A stretch of 64,000 bases of DNA, taken from NCBI RefSeq assembly GCF_900100755.1, contig NZ_FNCI01000008.1, positions 26,861 to 90,860 on the forward strand, given 5' to 3'. The position numbers and the translations under genes were made by a program. The stretch is from Onishia taeanensis (GTDB taxonomy: Bacteria > Pseudomonadota > Gammaproteobacteria > Pseudomonadales > Halomonadaceae). The notes under the pieces were generated by a model. It worked only from the letters and a program-made list of their open reading frames with translations. It was not told where the DNA came from and made no database searches. Below are positions 25,907 through 39,775 of the stretch, in pieces (position 1 is the stretch's first letter; each line of letters starts with the position of its first letter).

Positions 25907-28900
25907 TTAGTTGCCCGCCGGCGGCGGCGCCAGCACTTCGCGTGAGCCGTTGGTGCCCATGGTCGACACCACGCCGGCGCCTTCCATGGTCTCGACCAAG
26001 CGCGCCGCGCGGTTATAGCCGATCTTGAAGCGGCGCTGCACGGCTGAGATCGAGGCACGACGCGACTCGGTGACGAACATCACCGCCTCGTCATAGAGGG
26101 CATCCTGCTCGGCATCGTCATCGCCGCTGCCGCCCTCGCCCTCGAGACCGGTCAGGGCATCCGCGGAGACGCCGCCGGAGAGGATTTCGTCGATGTATTC
26201 TGGCTCGCCGCGTCGCTTCCAGTCTTCGGCGACCCGGTGCACCTCGTCGTCATCGACGAAGGCACCGTGCACGCGCATCGGCAGGCCCGCGCCGGCCGGC
26301 AGGTAGAGCATGTCACCGTGGCCAAGCAGGTTCTCGGCACCGCCCTGGTCGAGAATGGTGCGCGAGTCGATTCGCGAAGACACCTGGAAGGCCATGCGCG
26401 TGGGAATGTTGGCCTTGATCAGGCCAGTTACCACATCCACCGAAGGACGCTGAGTCGCGAGAATCAGATGGATGCCGGCGGCACGGGCCTTCTGGGCCAG
26501 CCGCGCGATCAACTCCTCGACCTTCTTGCCGACGATCATGAACATGTCGGCAAACTCGTCGATGACCACCACGATGTAGGGCAGCTTCTCCAGCACCGGC
26601 GGCGATTCATGCATCTGCCAGGGCTGCGGCTCCCACAGCGGGTCGGCGACCTGGGCCCCGGCACGCTCGGCTTCGTCGAGCTTGGCATTGAAGCCGGCGA
26701 TGTTGCGCACCCCCATCGCCGCCATCAGCTTGTAGCGCCGCTCCATCTCGGCCACGCACCAGCGCAGGGCGTTGGCGGCCTCCTTCATGTCGGTGACCAC
26801 CGGCGCCAGCAGATGCGGAATGCCGTCATAGACCGACAGTTCCAGCATCTTGGGGTCGACCATGATCATGCGCACTTCATCGGGCGTGGCCTTGAGCAGC
26901 ATCGAGATCAGCATGGCGTTGACGCCCACCGACTTACCCGAGCCGGTGGTACCAGCCACCAGCAAGTGCGGCATCTTGCCCAGATTGGCCACCACCGGCG
27001 CCCCGCCGATGTCCTGGCCCAAGGCCATGGTCAAGGGCGAATTGGCGTCCTGGTAGCTGTCGGAATCGATGACCTCACGCAGCCGAATCATGGCCCGGTG
27101 CGGGTTGGGGATTTCGATGCCCACGGTGGGACGCCCGGGGATGATCTCGACCACGCGCACGCTCTTGACCATCAGCGAGCGGGCCAGGTCCTTGGCCAGA
27201 TTGCTGATCTTGGAGACCTTCACCCCGGCGGCGGGCTTGATCTCGAAGCGGGTGATGACAGGGCCAGGCCAAGTATGTACGACCTCAGCCTTGACGCCAT
27301 ACTCCCGCAAGCGGACCTCGAGCAGCTCGGCCATATCGGTAAGCTGCTCCTCGGTGTAGTTAGGCTGATGGGCTTCGGCCGGGGTCAGCAGCCTGAGCGA
27401 AGGCAGCTCCCCGTCGATATCCGGCAGCTCATCCGCTGAGGAGCGCTGGTTCTGCAGGTGCTCGACGGTCCATAGCGCGGGCTCGTCCGGATGAGCCGCG
27501 GCCTCGCGCGCCTGCTCGGCGCTGGCGATCCGGGGCTCGACCGGGGAAGCTGGCGTTTGGGGCGCGCTTTCTTCAGCCGGTGCTTGGTAGCGCGTCTGCG
27601 CTTGAGCGGCTGCATCTGGTTGCTCCGCAGGAGCGGGGGCAGGCGATGCAACAGAGGGCGGCACGGACGCGGCTGAGGCGGTGACAGAGGCCATGGCAGA
27701 AGGCGCCGCTTCGGGGGCCTCACGGCGGGGCTCGCTGCCTTCCTCAGTATCTTCCCCGACCTCTTCTGCCTGTTCGGGCTTACTCGCTGCTTGAGGCGCT
27801 TTCGCCACCTGAGGAGACGTGTCGTCATCCCAGTCCGCGTCCTGCCAACTGATCATCGGCTCACGGCGAGCATGACGGGCAACGGACTGCGGCGAAGAGC
27901 CCGAAGACGCCACGGCCGGCGCGGGGCGCTCATCCTCATCCGCTGCGTCGTCAGTGGAATCAGGCTTCGACGGCGCCTCGGAAACCGGCTCTGGTGTCGG
28001 CTCTGATGTCGTTTCTTCTTGTTGGGCTTGCGCCGGGGATGGCGTCGCTTCCGCTGCCTTGGCGGGCATGTCCCGCTCGGCCCGCAGCGACATGCCGCTC
28101 CAGGACGGCTCGTCGTCTTCCGGCAACACCGGCTCGGGGATCGTCTCGGCCCGCAGCGGGGGCGCCTTCGCGACCTCGGGGGCAGCCTTGGGCTCGGCTG
28201 GCCTAGACTCAGCGCGATTAGCCACGGTGGGCTTAGCCTCAACGGGGTTAGCCTCGGCTGACCTAGACGCAGCGGGATTAGGCTCAGTGGGCTTAGCCTC
28301 GGCGGGCCGAGCATCCGGTGACGCCTTCTCATGGGGGCGCTTCGGCGCCAGCTGCTCGCTGTAAGCGGCGCCTGGCTGTTTGGCCGACGGCGTGCGCTCG
28401 GGCACTTCCCAGGGAATATCGGTGCCTTGATCAGGGTTCCACTGAGGCTCGCGCAGCCCGGCTTTATCGGCCGCCACCTCGTCGTCGCCATAGCGACGGC
28501 TCCAGGGCCACAGCCGCTGCCACCAGCTAGGCGTCGGTGACGCCTCATGGTCTTCTTCCACAGGCTCCGGCTCATGCTCGGCAGCCGCCTGTTGGGCATC
28601 GACTTCGTCGCGGGCGCGCTGCGACCGGTCACGGCACCAGCCAATAAAGCGCTGCGCCAGATGACCGGACTCGTCCATCACCCGCAGCCAAGAGACTCCG
28701 GAGAAAGGCGGGAAGCCGCACAGCAGCGCGACCAGTGACAGCAGAGTGGTGCCGTGACTGCCGACCAGCGGGGTCAAGGTGCGCACCATCTCTTCGCCGA
28801 CGATACCGCCGGCGGCATAGGGCAAGCCGCTTTCGGGATTGAAGAAGTGCAGGGCGCCGAGGGTGGTGGTACCCAGCATCAGCAGGAAGAGCCCGCCGGT

Positions 28901-29275
28901 TCGCACGGCAAGCCCCAGCGTATCCCACTCTAAGTGCACCTGGCGTACCCGGCTCATCCGCCAGCCGGCAAAGCCCAGCATGCCCGGCCACCAGAGGGCA
29001 CTGGCGCCGAACAGCGAATACAGCACGTCGGCAAGCCAGGCGCCCACCGGCCCCATCCAGTTGTTCACCGTCACATCCGGACCACTGTGCGACCAGCCGG
29101 GATCCGAGGCCTGATAGCTGAACATTGCCAGCAGCAGGAAAACGCAGGCCGCCAGCAGCAGAATCACCACGCCCTCGCGGGCAGCTCCTTGCAGTCGCAC
29201 CCCGAAGCGGCGCGCCCTCTCCTTGGCGCCGGCCGTCGCTTCGCGGCGGCTACTCGCCTTGTTCTTGACACTCAA
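25907..29275 (-). CDS. ftsK: DNA translocase FtsK
   Basis: FtsK couples septum formation to chromosome dimer resolution by pumping DNA toward dif. The 1122-aa product has four or five N-terminal membrane helices (about 30-190), a Pro/Ala/Glu-rich linker (about 215-620) with imperfect repeats around [10 protein letters not shown] and [10 protein letters not shown], the RecA-like motor with [10 protein letters not shown] (about residue 775) and [10 protein letters not shown] (about 905), and a winged-helix gamma domain at the end ([15 protein letters not shown]) that reads KOPS sites. E. coli FtsK is 1329 aa with a longer linker. The gene is divergent from aat across 224 bp. Confidence 0.96.
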   Translation of the reverse strand: MSVKNKASSRREATAGAKERARRFGVRLQGAAREGVVILLLAACVFLLLAMFSYQASDPGWSHSGPDVTVNNWMGPVGAWLADVLYSLFGASALWWPGMLGFAGWRMSRVRQVHLEWDTLGLAVRTGGLFLLMLGTTTLGALHFFNPESGLPYAAGGIVGEEMVRTLTPLVGSHGTTLLSLVALLCGFPPFSGVSWLRVMDESGHLAQRFIGWCRDRSQRARDEVDAQQAAAEHEPEPVEEDHEASPTPSWWQRLWPWSRRYGDDEVAADKAGLREPQWNPDQGTDIPWEVPERTPSAKQPGAAYSEQLAPKRPHEKASPDARPAEAKPTEPNPAASRSAEANPVEAKPTVANRAESRPAEPKAAPEVAKAPPLRAETIPEPVLPEDDEPSWSGMSLRAERDMPAKAAEATPSPAQAQQEETTSEPTPEPVSEAPSKPDSTDDAADEDERPAPAVASSGSSPQSVARHARREPMISWQDADWDDDTSPQVAKAPQAASKPEQAEEVGEDTEEGSEPRREAPEAAPSAMASVTASAASVPPSVASPAPAPAEQPDAAAQAQTRYQAPAEESAPQTPASPVEPRIASAEQAREAAAHPDEPALWTVEHLQNQRSSADELPDIDGELPSLRLLTPAEAHQPNYTEEQLTDMAELLEVRLREYGVKAEVVHTWPGPVITRFEIKPAAGVKVSKISNLAKDLARSLMVKSVRVVEIIPGRPTVGIEIPNPHRAMIRLREVIDSDSYQDANSPLTMALGQDIGGAPVVANLGKMPHLLVAGTTGSGKSVGVNAMLISMLLKATPDEVRMIMVDPKMLELSVYDGIPHLLAPVVTDMKEAANALRWCVAEMERRYKLMAAMGVRNIAGFNAKLDEAERAGAQVADPLWEPQPWQMHESPPVLEKLPYIVVVIDEFADMFMIVGKKVEELIARLAQKARAAGIHLILATQRPSVDVVTGLIKANIPTRMAFQVSSRIDSRTILDQGGAENLLGHGDMLYLPAGAGLPMRVHGAFVDDDEVHRVAEDWKRRGEPEYIDEILSGGVSADALTGLEGEGGSGDDDAEQDALYDEAVMFVTESRRASISAVQRRFKIGYNRAARLVETMEGAGVVSTMGTNGSREVLAPPPAGN

Positions 29276-29499
29276 GTCGCCATTCCCCTTGCGCCGTCTG
29301 TGGCGTCTTCATGTGTCCTACATCGAGCAGCATGATACCGAGCCTTGAGGCTAGGGCACAGGGGCCATGCTACTCTTCACTGCCGTTAGCGAATAACATT
29401 GTCCAGTCAGGGCCACGCCACGCTTGAGACGGACTGCGAAGCCCGTCAAACTGCGCTTTTGACACCGACGCCACGCTCACTAACGAACCCTTTTCCGCC

Positions 29500-30225
29500 A
29501 TGCTGCCCTGGTTGCCCTCTTCTCCTGTGCAATTCCCGCCGCTCGATCAGGCACTCCAAGAGCCGGATGGCCTGCTCGCGGCGGGTGGCGACCTGACGCC
29601 TGACTGGCTGATCGCGGCCTACCGGCGCGGCATCTTCCCCTGGTTCAGCGACGGTCAGCCCATCCTGTGGTGGAGCCCCAGCCCGCGCATGGTGCTGCTT
29701 CCAGACGAAATCCGCATTCGCCGCAGCCTGGCCAAACGACTGCGCAACGCAGGCTTCAAGGTGACCTGGAACACGGTGTTTCCGGCGGTCATCGAGGCCT
29801 GCGCGGCCCCTCGCGCGGCTGACGAAGGCACCTGGATCGGCGATGAAATGCGCGAGGCCTATATCGCCCTGCATTCGCTAGGCTATGCACAGTCGGTCGA
29901 GGTCTGGCGCGACGATCGCCTGGTCGGCGGGCTATACGGTGTCGGCATGGGCCGGGTATTTTTCGGTGAATCCATGTTCAGCCGAGAACCGGATGCCTCC
30001 AAGGTGGCCCTCGTCCATCTCGCCAACCACTTGCAGGCACTGGGCGGCGGCCTGATCGACTGTCAGATGCACACCTCGCATCTTGCCAGCATGGGCGCCG
30101 GTGAGATCGCCCGCCAGGAGTTCATCAACTATCTTGATCTGTACATTCCGGGGCAAGATGGCATCGCGCCACGCATGGCCGCGAAGGCCCCCGAGGACGA
30201 CACCATTGGCGAGGGGGGCCGTTGA
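29500..30225 (+). CDS. aat: Leucyl/phenylalanyl-tRNA-protein transferase Aat
   Basis: Aat adds Leu or Phe from aminoacyl-tRNA to proteins beginning with Lys or Arg, creating N-degrons. The 241-aa length and the motifs [60 protein letters not shown] and [14 protein letters not shown] are diagnostic. The following bpt starts two to three bases beyond or overlapping the aat stop, so the two are co-translated. With bpt, clpS and clpA within 5 kb, most of the bacterial N-degron pathway is gathered here. Confidence 0.97.
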   Translation: MLPWLPSSPVQFPPLDQALQEPDGLLAAGGDLTPDWLIAAYRRGIFPWFSDGQPILWWSPSPRMVLLPDEIRIRRSLAKRLRNAGFKVTWNTVFPAVIEACAAPRAADEGTWIGDEMREAYIALHSLGYAQSVEVWRDDRLVGGLYGVGMGRVFFGESMFSREPDASKVALVHLANHLQALGGGLIDCQMHTSHLASMGAGEIARQEFINYLDLYIPGQDGIAPRMAAKAPEDDTIGEGGR

Positions 30226-30227
30226 AC

Positions 30228-30968
30228 GTGAGCAGTCGCGCGCCACAACATCCTGTTCGGGACCTGCGTTTCTTCCTGACAGTTCCCCATGCGTGCAGCT
30301 ATCTGGACGGTCATGAGGCGACCACGCTCTTTCTGGACCCTCAGGAATCCCCCGGCCAGAGCGTTTACGATACGCTGACGCTGCTCGGTTTCCGCCGCAG
30401 CGGCCGGCACCTTTACCGGCCTCATTGCGAAGGCTGCCGGGCCTGCGTATCGGTGCGCATTCCGGTCGCCGATTTCGCTCCCAGCCGCAGCCAGCGCAAG
30501 ATCATGAATCGCAATGCCGATCTAACCGTGCAGGAGCGGAGCGCCAGCTACGACCCGGAGCACTATGAGCTCTATGCCCGCTACGTTCGTACCCGCCACG
30601 CCGATGGCGACATGTTCCCGCCGAGTCACGAGCAGTACCGTACCTTTCTGACCCTGGATCATGGCTATGCCCGCCTGCTGGAGTTCCGCCTCGACGGCCG
30701 GCTAGTGGCCGTCACCGCCATCGACCGGCTGGGACATGGCCTATCGGCCATCTATACCTTCTTCGATCCCTCCCCCAGCCTCGAGCGCCGATCGCTGGGC
30801 ACTTTCGCGGTGTTGAGCCTAATCGAACGCGCCCGCGACGAAGGCCTGCCCCACGTTTATCTGGGCTACTGGATTCGTGAATGCAGGAAAATGGACTATA
30901 AGCGCTACTTTCAGCCGCTGGAATATCTCGATGGCCGCCATTGGCGGCGCTCGATTCCAACGGCATGA
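30228..30968 (+). CDS. bpt: Aspartate/glutamate leucyltransferase Bpt
   Basis: Bpt transfers Leu from Leu-tRNA to proteins starting with Asp or Glu, the counterpart of eukaryotic ATE1. The 246-aa product has the cysteine-rich N-terminal cluster CEGCRACVSVRIPV (C67, C70, C73), YARYVRTRHADGDM and the C-terminal YLGYWIRECRKMDYK that define the family. The GTG at 30228 sits about 8 bases after GAGGGGGG; a TTG at 30222 overlapping the aat stop is the alternative. It forms an operon with aat. E. coli lacks this gene. Confidence 0.93.
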   Translation: MSSRAPQHPVRDLRFFLTVPHACSYLDGHEATTLFLDPQESPGQSVYDTLTLLGFRRSGRHLYRPHCEGCRACVSVRIPVADFAPSRSQRKIMNRNADLTVQERSASYDPEHYELYARYVRTRHADGDMFPPSHEQYRTFLTLDHGYARLLEFRLDGRLVAVTAIDRLGHGLSAIYTFFDPSPSLERRSLGTFAVLSLIERARDEGLPHVYLGYWIRECRKMDYKRYFQPLEYLDGRHWRRSIPTA

Positions 30969-31159
30969 GGCGTCCCGCTTAGCGATTGCTCCACAGCATG
31001 TTTTGCCTTGACGTCCGGCATACGGCACAATACCGCGCTATATTGATGATCGGTGCCAGACGTTGCCGTCCAAATCCCGGCCGTTCAAGCCGCGATGCTA
31101 CCGGCACTGTCATCGTCGCCACATCGATTTGCACAAAACCATCATGAGGAAATGCCTAT

Positions 31160-31378
31160 ATGGCTCGTGAAGACCATATCGAAATGGAAGGCGTCATCGT
31201 CGATACGCTGCCCAACACCATGTTCCGCGTTGAGCTGGAAAACGGCCACGTCGTTACTGCCCATATCTCGGGCAAGATGCGCAAGAACTACATCCGCATC
31301 CTCACCGGCGACAAGGTCAAGGTCGAGCTGACTCCCTACGACCTGTCCAAGGGACGCATCGTCTACCGCTCCCGTTAA
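31160..31378 (+). CDS. infA: Translation initiation factor IF-1
   Basis: IF-1 blocks the ribosomal A site during initiation. The 72-aa product is one S1/OB fold with the near-invariant [40 protein letters not shown] and [22 protein letters not shown] gives the ribosome binding site. It is the third gene on this strand after aat and bpt, but a 191-bp gap suggests its own promoter; TTGACG at 31008 is a candidate -35 without a clear -10. Confidence 0.98.
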   Translation: MAREDHIEMEGVIVDTLPNTMFRVELENGHVVTAHISGKMRKNYIRILTGDKVKVELTPYDLSKGRIVYRSR

Positions 31379-31426
31379 GCACTTCGGGCCGCGCCCAACG
31401 CGACGCCTTTCGCCAACCGACCGGCC

Positions 31427-31457
31427 TAAAAAAGACGCCCCGTCATCAGACAGGGCG
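31427..31457 (-). terminator. Rho-independent terminator on the clpA side
   Basis: Read on the minus strand, CGCCCTGTC pairs with GACGGGGCG around TGAT and is followed by TCTTTTTT. It would end clpA transcripts about 190 bp after the stop. Confidence 0.8.
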
Positions 31458-31578
31458 CCGGTCGGTGGTGGCTATGTCATCGGCGGCTATTCCATTCGTT
31501 GCCACGTCAATCAGCCGCTAGGCCTATCGCGCTCTATCGTCGGTGTCGGATAGGCCGTGTCAGTCGAAAAGCCTCAGA

Positions 31579-31608
31579 CAATGGCTCAAGCTATCGCTTG
31601 AACCATTG
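31579..31608. other. Inverted repeat in the clpA 3' region
   Basis: CAATGGCTCAAG and CTTGAACCATTG form a 12-bp stem with one mismatch around a 6-nt loop, 35 bp after the clpA stop. There is no T run. Confidence 0.6.
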
Positions 31609-31642
31609 CCTTGCGCCTACCTCGAACCCTCAGGGCTCTTGA

Positions 31643-33925
31643 TCAGGGCTCCGCCAGTTCTTCCTCGGTGTCGAAATGCAGCTCATCACTCGCCTCATCG
31701 AGCGTGACGTGCACGAGCCCACCCTGGTCGGCCAGGTTGCCGAACAGGATCATTTCGGCCAGCGGTTTCTTGAGTTTCTCCTGAATCAGGCGAGCCATCG
31801 GCCGCGCGCCCATCTCAGGATCATAGCCACGCTCGGCTAACCAAGCCCGAACACCCTCGTCCACGTCGAGCTGAACCCGCTTCTCGTCGAGCTGTGCCTG
31901 GAGTTCGACCAGGAACTTGTCGACCACGTTGCGCACCACGTCGGCGGGCAGCGAGCTGAACGGGATGATACCGTCCAGGCGGTTGCGGAACTCTGGCGAG
32001 AAGGTCTTGCGAATCACCTCCATGCCATCGGTCGAATGATCCTGCGGGTTGAAGCCGATGGAGCGGCGCGAGATCTGCTCGGCCCCGGCATTCGAGGTCA
32101 TGATCAGCACCACATGGCGGAAGTCCGCCTCACGGCCGTTGTTATCGGTCAGGCGACCGTGGTCCATGACCTGCAACAGCAGGTTGAAGACATCCGGGTG
32201 CGCCTTCTCGATCTCGTCGAGCAGCAGCACGCAATGAGGCTGCTTGGTCACCGCTTCGGTCAACAGACCGCCCTGGTCGTAGCCGACGTATCCCGGCGGC
32301 GCACCGATCAGGCGCGATACGGTGTGGCGCTCCATGTACTCGGACATGTCGAAGCGCACCAGGTCGACTCCCATCAGCGAGGCCAACTGGCGAGCCACCT
32401 CGGTCTTGCCGACCCCGGTGGGGCCGCTGAACAGGAAGCTACCCACCGGTTTGTCCGGCGACTTGAGGCCGGCACGCGACAGCTTGATGGCCGCCGCCAG
32501 GCCGGTAATCGCATCGTCCTGACCGAACACCAGCATTTTGAGGTCACGCTCGAGGTTCTCGAGCAGCTTGCGATCGGAGTTCGAAACGCTCTTCGGCGGA
32601 ATCCGGGCAATGGAGGCAACGACCGCCTCGACCTGATCGACATCGATGGTATCGACCCGCGCCTCCGGCGGCAGCAGCCGCTGATGGGCGCCGGCCTCAT
32701 CGATCACGTCGATGGCCTTGTCCGGCAGGTGGCGATCATTGATGTAGCGATCGGCCAGCCGCGAGGCGCTCTCGAGTGCCCCATCGGTGTACTTGAGCTT
32801 ATGGTGCTCTTCGAAGCGGCCACGCAGCCCCTTGAGGATGCGGATGGTGTCTTCGACCGAGGGTGCCGGCACATCGACCTTCTGGAAGCGCCGAGCCAGG
32901 GCCCGGTCCTTCTCGAAGATGCCACGGAACTCCTGGAAGGTGGTCGAGCCGATACAGCGCAGCTCGCCGGAGGAAAGCAGCGGCTTGAGCAGATTGGACG
33001 CGTCCATGACGCCGCCAGAGGCTGCACCGGCACCGATCACGGTGTGGATTTCGTCGATGAAGAGAATGGAGTTGGGCTGCTTCTTGAGCTCAGCCAACAG
33101 GCTCTTCAGACGCTTCTCGAAATCGCCACGATACTTGGTGCCGGCAAGCAAGGCGCCCATGTCCAGCGAATAGACCACGGCGTCGGCGATCACCTCGGGC
33201 ACGTCTTCCTCGACGATGCGCTTGGCAAGCCCTTCGGCGATGGCCGTCTTGCCGACCCCGGCTTCCCCCACCAGCAGCGGGTTGTTCTTGCGCCGCCGAG
33301 CGAGGATCTGCACCACACGCTCGAGCTCATGGTCGCGACCGATCAGCGGATCGATCTTGCCCAGGCGAGCCTGCTCGTTGAGATTGGTGGCATAGCCAGT
33401 GAGCGGATGTGCACTGCCCTCGCTGCTGCCCTCTTCGGCCTCTTCGGCGTCCTGAGACGGCGCAGACGACGGCGACTGACCATGTCCGGACACCTTGGAG
33501 ATGCCGTGGGCAATGTAGTTGACGGCATCCACCCGAGCCACGTTCTGCTGCTTGAGGAAGTAGACCGCCTGGCTTTCCTGTTCGGAGAAGATCGCCACCA
33601 GCACATTGGCGCCGGTGACCTCACTCTTGCCGGAGGACTGTACGTGGAAAACGGCCCGCTGCAGCACGCGCTGGAAGCCCAGGGTCGGCTGAGTCTCCCG
33701 GTCACTCTGATCCTCGGGAATCAGTGGCGTGGTGGAATTGATGAAGTCCTGCAGGTCCGAGCGAAGCTTGTCCAGGTTGGCACCGCAGGCACGCAGCACG
33801 TCCGCCGCGGAGGCATTGTCCAGCAACGCCAACAGCAGGTGTTCGACGGTCATGAACTCATGACGCTTGGAGCGCGCCACGGTAAAGGCCGTATTCAGCG
33901 TGAGTTCGAGTTCTTTGCTCAGCAT
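31643..33925 (-). CDS. clpA: ATP-dependent Clp protease ATPase subunit ClpA
   Basis: ClpA unfolds substrates and feeds them to ClpP. The 760-aa product equals the usual length (758 in E. coli). It has the N domain (1-145) that docks ClpS, a first AAA+ module with [13 protein letters not shown] (about 220), a second with [14 protein letters not shown] (about 500), and a C-terminal acidic tail after MILFGNL. GAGAAGGGG precedes the ATG at 33925; an upstream in-frame start adds 13 residues of no family match. It lies 156 bp downstream of clpS in the same direction. Confidence 0.97.
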   Translation of the reverse strand: MLSKELELTLNTAFTVARSKRHEFMTVEHLLLALLDNASAADVLRACGANLDKLRSDLQDFINSTTPLIPEDQSDRETQPTLGFQRVLQRAVFHVQSSGKSEVTGANVLVAIFSEQESQAVYFLKQQNVARVDAVNYIAHGISKVSGHGQSPSSAPSQDAEEAEEGSSEGSAHPLTGYATNLNEQARLGKIDPLIGRDHELERVVQILARRRKNNPLLVGEAGVGKTAIAEGLAKRIVEEDVPEVIADAVVYSLDMGALLAGTKYRGDFEKRLKSLLAELKKQPNSILFIDEIHTVIGAGAASGGVMDASNLLKPLLSSGELRCIGSTTFQEFRGIFEKDRALARRFQKVDVPAPSVEDTIRILKGLRGRFEEHHKLKYTDGALESASRLADRYINDRHLPDKAIDVIDEAGAHQRLLPPEARVDTIDVDQVEAVVASIARIPPKSVSNSDRKLLENLERDLKMLVFGQDDAITGLAAAIKLSRAGLKSPDKPVGSFLFSGPTGVGKTEVARQLASLMGVDLVRFDMSEYMERHTVSRLIGAPPGYVGYDQGGLLTEAVTKQPHCVLLLDEIEKAHPDVFNLLLQVMDHGRLTDNNGREADFRHVVLIMTSNAGAEQISRRSIGFNPQDHSTDGMEVIRKTFSPEFRNRLDGIIPFSSLPADVVRNVVDKFLVELQAQLDEKRVQLDVDEGVRAWLAERGYDPEMGARPMARLIQEKLKKPLAEMILFGNLADQGGLVHVTLDEASDELHFDTEEELAEP

Positions 33926-34081
33926 GGCAGTCCCCTTCTCGCCACCTCGGGCGTCGGCCGGCAATCGCCGGCAATTTCACCATCGGGTACATTCTCGGGA
34001 TTCGCAAGCTCACGTTCGAGCCGGTCACGCCGATCCTGCACTGGCTGTCTTCCGCTTGCCTGACAATCAGCTTGCCAGTCG

Positions 34082-34483
34082 TCAGTCGGCCCTATCTATA
34101 TCGCACAGCAACGGGTGCTGGCACTCTTTGGCGTATTGATTGACTTGATGACTTTTAGTTTCCGCAATGTCGCGAGTAAAAATGCCACAGGTCGCCTTTC
34201 CCTGAGTGTGAACCGCCAACATCACCTGCACGGCCTTCTCGCTATCCATATTGAAGAAGGTCTGCAACACCTCGACCACGAACTCCATGGGCGTGAAGTC
34301 ATCATTGTGTAGCACTACCTTGAACATCGGCGGCGGCGCTAGCTCCGGTTCGGCAGGCTGGACCGTGACATCATCATCGCCCTCTTCCTGAGGACCTGAT
34401 TCATGAGGGCCAGCCGGGCGCGTCATGCCGGCTTTCAACGTCGCCGCGACATAGCGTTGGTAAGGATCATCTATATTGAACAT
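34082..34483 (-). CDS. clpS: Clp adaptor protein ClpS
   Basis: ClpS recognises N-terminal Leu, Phe, Trp or Tyr and hands the protein to ClpA. The core [22 protein letters not shown], the HTQGKATCG segment and [12 protein letters not shown] are all conserved. The N-terminus is uncertain. ATG at 34483 has GAGAGGAAGGG at rather long spacing and gives 133 aa; ATG at 34426 gives 114 aa, nearer to the family's 106, but with a weaker site; TTG at 34505-34507 is also open. The extra N-terminal 40-50 residues are acidic and probably flexible. Confidence 0.92.
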   Translation of the reverse strand: MFNIDDPYQRYVAATLKAGMTRPAGPHESGPQEEGDDDVTVQPAEPELAPPPMFKVVLHNDDFTPMEFVVEVLQTFFNMDSEKAVQVMLAVHTQGKATCGIFTRDIAETKSHQVNQYAKECQHPLLCDIDRAD

Positions 34484-34670
34484 AAAAGGCGTTACCCTTC
34501 CTCTCAAGCCCGTGAGCCTTCAACGCATCAACTATGCTTGGACGCCAAGGCCCGCTCAGGGTTCAGTTAATAACAAGATGCGGCCGTGATGGGCCGCTTG
34601 CAAGGGGCGCTGGCCATCGAGCGCTATCAAAAAGGCTCGCCACGGGTGCTTTTAGCGCCGCCAGAAACGT

Positions 34671-34703
34671 AAAGGGCCCCCGCCCGCTAGGCGGACGAGG
34701 GCC
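34671..34703 (-). terminator. Probable terminator of icd
   Basis: An imperfect GC-rich stem on the minus strand (GGCCCTCGTCCGCC against GGGCGGGGGCCC, loop TAGC) is followed by CTTTACGTTT, 34 bp beyond the icd stop. Confidence 0.55.
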
Positions 34704-34736
34704 TGAGACACATGCGTGCCGGAAGCAGCTAAGGCG

Positions 34737-37043
<2,307 letters not shown>

Positions 37044-37255
37044 TCAGAGGCTCGGTGCGACCCACCCGGCAGGGTGATAAGGCCGGGTATCGCAGGGAAC
37101 ATCGGCGCCCAGCAGGTACTCTTAGCAGGCCCCGAGCGAGTCGAGGGCGCTCCCAGCAAGCCGGGGCATTATACCAGCGTGCCCGGCTCAGCGCATGAGC
37201 AATAATAGCCGCAGGCCCCTGCCATCCTGCCCTGCTTGCCGGTAAGCTTGCGCTC

Positions 37256-37993
37256 ATGAGCTCTGTCTATCTCCTTCACAAGCCTTTCCGCATGCTCTCC
37301 CAGTTCACCGACCGCGGCGCCGGTGAAGCAGAGCAACGCGCGACGCTTGCCGATATCATCAAGGTGCCGAACATCTACCCGGCCGGGCGTCTCGACTACG
37401 ATTCCGAGGGCCTGATGCTGCTCAGCGATGACGGCGAACTGATTCATCGCATCGCTCACCCCAAACACAAGCAGCCCAAGACCTATTGGGTGCAGGTGGA
37501 GGGCGAACCCGACGAGGCGGCACTGGAAGCCCTGCGCAAGGGCGTGACCCTCAATGACGGCCCGACCCGGCCGGCCAAGGTGCGCCGCCTCGACGCGCCG
37601 CCGGTCGGCCCGCGCGTCCCGCCGGTACGTGAGCGTCGCCATATCCCCACCCGCTGGCTGGAACTGACCATCAGCGAGGGCCGCAATCGTCAGGTGCGCC
37701 GCATGACCGCCGAGGTCGGCTATCCCACCCTGCGCCTGATCCGCGTGGCGATCGGCGCTTGGCGCCTCGACGGCCTGGCCCCCGGCGAATGGCGCAAGCA
37801 AACGCTGCATGCGCCCGCCAAGCCGCAGCGCGCCGCCAGCAATGGCAGGGGCGGCAAATCGAAAGCCACCGGGGGCAAGAAATTGGGCAAGCCATTGAGC
37901 AAGAGCTTGGACAAGAACGTGGACAAGCACCCAGACAAGCGCCATAGCAAGGCCAAGGGACGCAAGCCCAACACGCCGAGAGGGTCACGATGA
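37256..37993 (+). CDS. rluE: 23S rRNA pseudouridine synthase RluE
   Basis: RluE of the RsuA family makes pseudouridine 2457 in 23S rRNA. The catalytic aspartate is D47 in AGRLDYDSEGL, and the family motifs HPKHKQPKTYWVQVEG and EGRNRQVRRM are present. The 245-aa length exceeds E. coli RluE (217) because of a lysine-rich C-terminal tail (about 190-245) with imperfect (x)DK repeats. It overlaps nudJ by 4 bp (ATGA). The order rluE-nudJ-mnmA-hflD-purB is the same as in E. coli, which supports the assignment. Confidence 0.93.
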   Translation: MSSVYLLHKPFRMLSQFTDRGAGEAEQRATLADIIKVPNIYPAGRLDYDSEGLMLLSDDGELIHRIAHPKHKQPKTYWVQVEGEPDEAALEALRKGVTLNDGPTRPAKVRRLDAPPVGPRVPPVRERRHIPTRWLELTISEGRNRQVRRMTAEVGYPTLRLIRVAIGAWRLDGLAPGEWRKQTLHAPAKPQRAASNGRGGKSKATGGKKLGKPLSKSLDKNVDKHPDKRHSKAKGRKPNTPRGSR

Positions 37994-38439
37994 GTCGCTG
38001 GTCTCCCAGAGTCACGGTAGCCACCGTGATCGAGCGCGCTGGGCGCTTCCTGATGGTCGAAGAAGATCGCGGCGGACCCCATACGGTCTTCAATCAACCC
38101 GCCGGCCACCTGGAGCCCGATGAGGGCATTCGGGCCGCCGCCGAACGGGAAGTCCGCGAGGAGACCGCCTGGCATGTGGGCATCACCGACTACTTGGGGC
38201 TTTACGTCTATCGCGCGCCGGATGGCATGACCTTCCACAGCCACGGCTTTTCCGGCATGGCGCTGGCACACCTGGGCAATGACCTGGACCGGGACATTCT
38301 CGCCATCCACTGGCTGACACTCGATGAACTGGAGGCCCTGGAACGGGCCGGACGCCTGCGCAGTCCGCTGGTGATGCGGCGCATCCGCGACGTGCAGCGT
38401 GGCCGCACCTTCCCGCTGGATGTGATTCAGGAGCGTTGA
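37990..38439 (+). CDS. nudJ: Nudix phosphatase NudJ
   Basis: NudJ hydrolyses nucleoside tri- and diphosphates and HMP-PP, a thiamine intermediate. The Nudix box runs from G39 to A60 (G, five residues, E45, seven residues, REVREET), with the final Gly replaced by Ala. Length (149 aa) is that of E. coli NudJ (153). The N-terminal SRWSPRVTVATVIERAGRFLMVEE and the position directly after rluE are typical. Start and rluE stop share ATGA, so translation is coupled. Confidence 0.93.
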   Translation: MSRWSPRVTVATVIERAGRFLMVEEDRGGPHTVFNQPAGHLEPDEGIRAAAEREVREETAWHVGITDYLGLYVYRAPDGMTFHSHGFSGMALAHLGNDLDRDILAIHWLTLDELEALERAGRLRSPLVMRRIRDVQRGRTFPLDVIQER

Positions 38440-38550
38440 GCCCGAGCTCGAACAGCTCGCACCCAAACAGCGTCACACCGCCGCTATCTGGGCTCGGCCC
38501 TGCACTTCCGGCCTATGAAAGCAGGCTCGAAGCAAGCGGCCACTATCGTG

Positions 38551-38556
38551 TATAAT
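38551..38556 (+). promoter_or_regulatory. Probable -10 box upstream of mnmA
   Basis: A consensus TATAAT lies 33 bp before the mnmA start, within the 149-bp gap after nudJ. No good -35 hexamer is visible at 17 bp spacing, so the element is tentative. Confidence 0.45.
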
Positions 38557-38588
38557 CCCCGCCCATTTAACGCCATTCCACTCCCACC

Positions 38589-39775
38589 ATGACGTCGAGA
38601 GCGCCCATGTCAGTTGCTGCGCCAGTCGCTGCCGGATCATCCGCCGCGCAACCCTCCGCGGCGGGCAAGGTTATCGTCGGCATGTCCGGCGGTGTCGATT
38701 CCTCCGTGTCCGCCCTCCTGCTCATGGAGCAGGGCTATCAGGTCGAAGGCCTGTTCATGAAGAACTGGGACGAAGACGACGGCACCGAATACTGTACCGC
38801 CAAGGAAGACCTGGCGGATGCCCAGGCGGTCTGCGACAAGCTCGGCATCAAGCTGCACACTGCCAATTTCGCCGCCGAATACTGGGACAACGTCTTCGAA
38901 CATTTCCTGGCCGAGTACCAGGCCGGGCGCACGCCGAACCCGGACATCCTGTGTAACCGCGAAATCAAGTTCAAGGTGTTCCTCGAGTATGCCGAGATGC
39001 TCGGCGCCGAGAAGATCGCCACCGGCCACTATGTTCGTGAAGGACTGGTCCGCGGTCATGTCGACGGCGACGAACGTCCACGCCTGCTCAAGGGCCTCGA
39101 CACCAACAAGGACCAGAGCTACTTCCTGCATGCTGTGCCGGAAGCGGCCATCGCCCGCACCCTATTCCCGGTGGGCGAACTCGAGAAGCCCGAGGTGCGC
39201 GCCATCGCCGAGCGCCATGACCTGGTCACCGCGCGCAAGAAGGACTCTACCGGCATCTGCTTCATCGGCGAACGGCGCTTCTCTGACTTTCTGCGCCAGT
39301 ATCTGCCGGCTCAACCCGGGGTCATCGAAACCCCAGAGGGCGAGGTGATCGGCGAGCATATCGGGCTGATGTACTACACCCTGGGGCAGCGCCAGGGCCT
39401 GGGCATCGGCGGCCTGCAGAACCATCCGGATGCCCCCTGGTACGTGGCCCACAAGGACCTTGAGCGCAATGTGCTGGTCGCCGTTCAGGGCAAGCATCAT
39501 GAGCTGCTCTACAGCGATGTGCTGATCACCGAGCCGATGGACTGGGTCGCCGGCGAGGCGCCGGCAAGCGAGGGCCGCTTCATGGCCAAGACCCGCTATC
39601 GTCAGGAGGACGTCGCCTGCCAGATGCGCACCCGCGAGGATGGCGGCGTCGAGGTGATCTTCGATGAGCCGCAGCGTGCCGTGACACCGGGTCAATCGCT
39701 GGTGCTCTACGATGGCGAGATCTGCCTCGGCGGCGGCGTGATCCTGAACACCTGGCACGGCAAGGAGCGTCGCTC

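Noticed and set aside
26237-27439. 400-codon plus-strand open frame opposite ftsK
   Set aside because: Antisense to the conserved FtsK motor domain; composition is typical of shadow frames.
32036-34063. 675-codon plus-strand open frame opposite clpA
   Set aside because: It overlaps the complete ClpA gene on the other strand and shows no recognisable motif.
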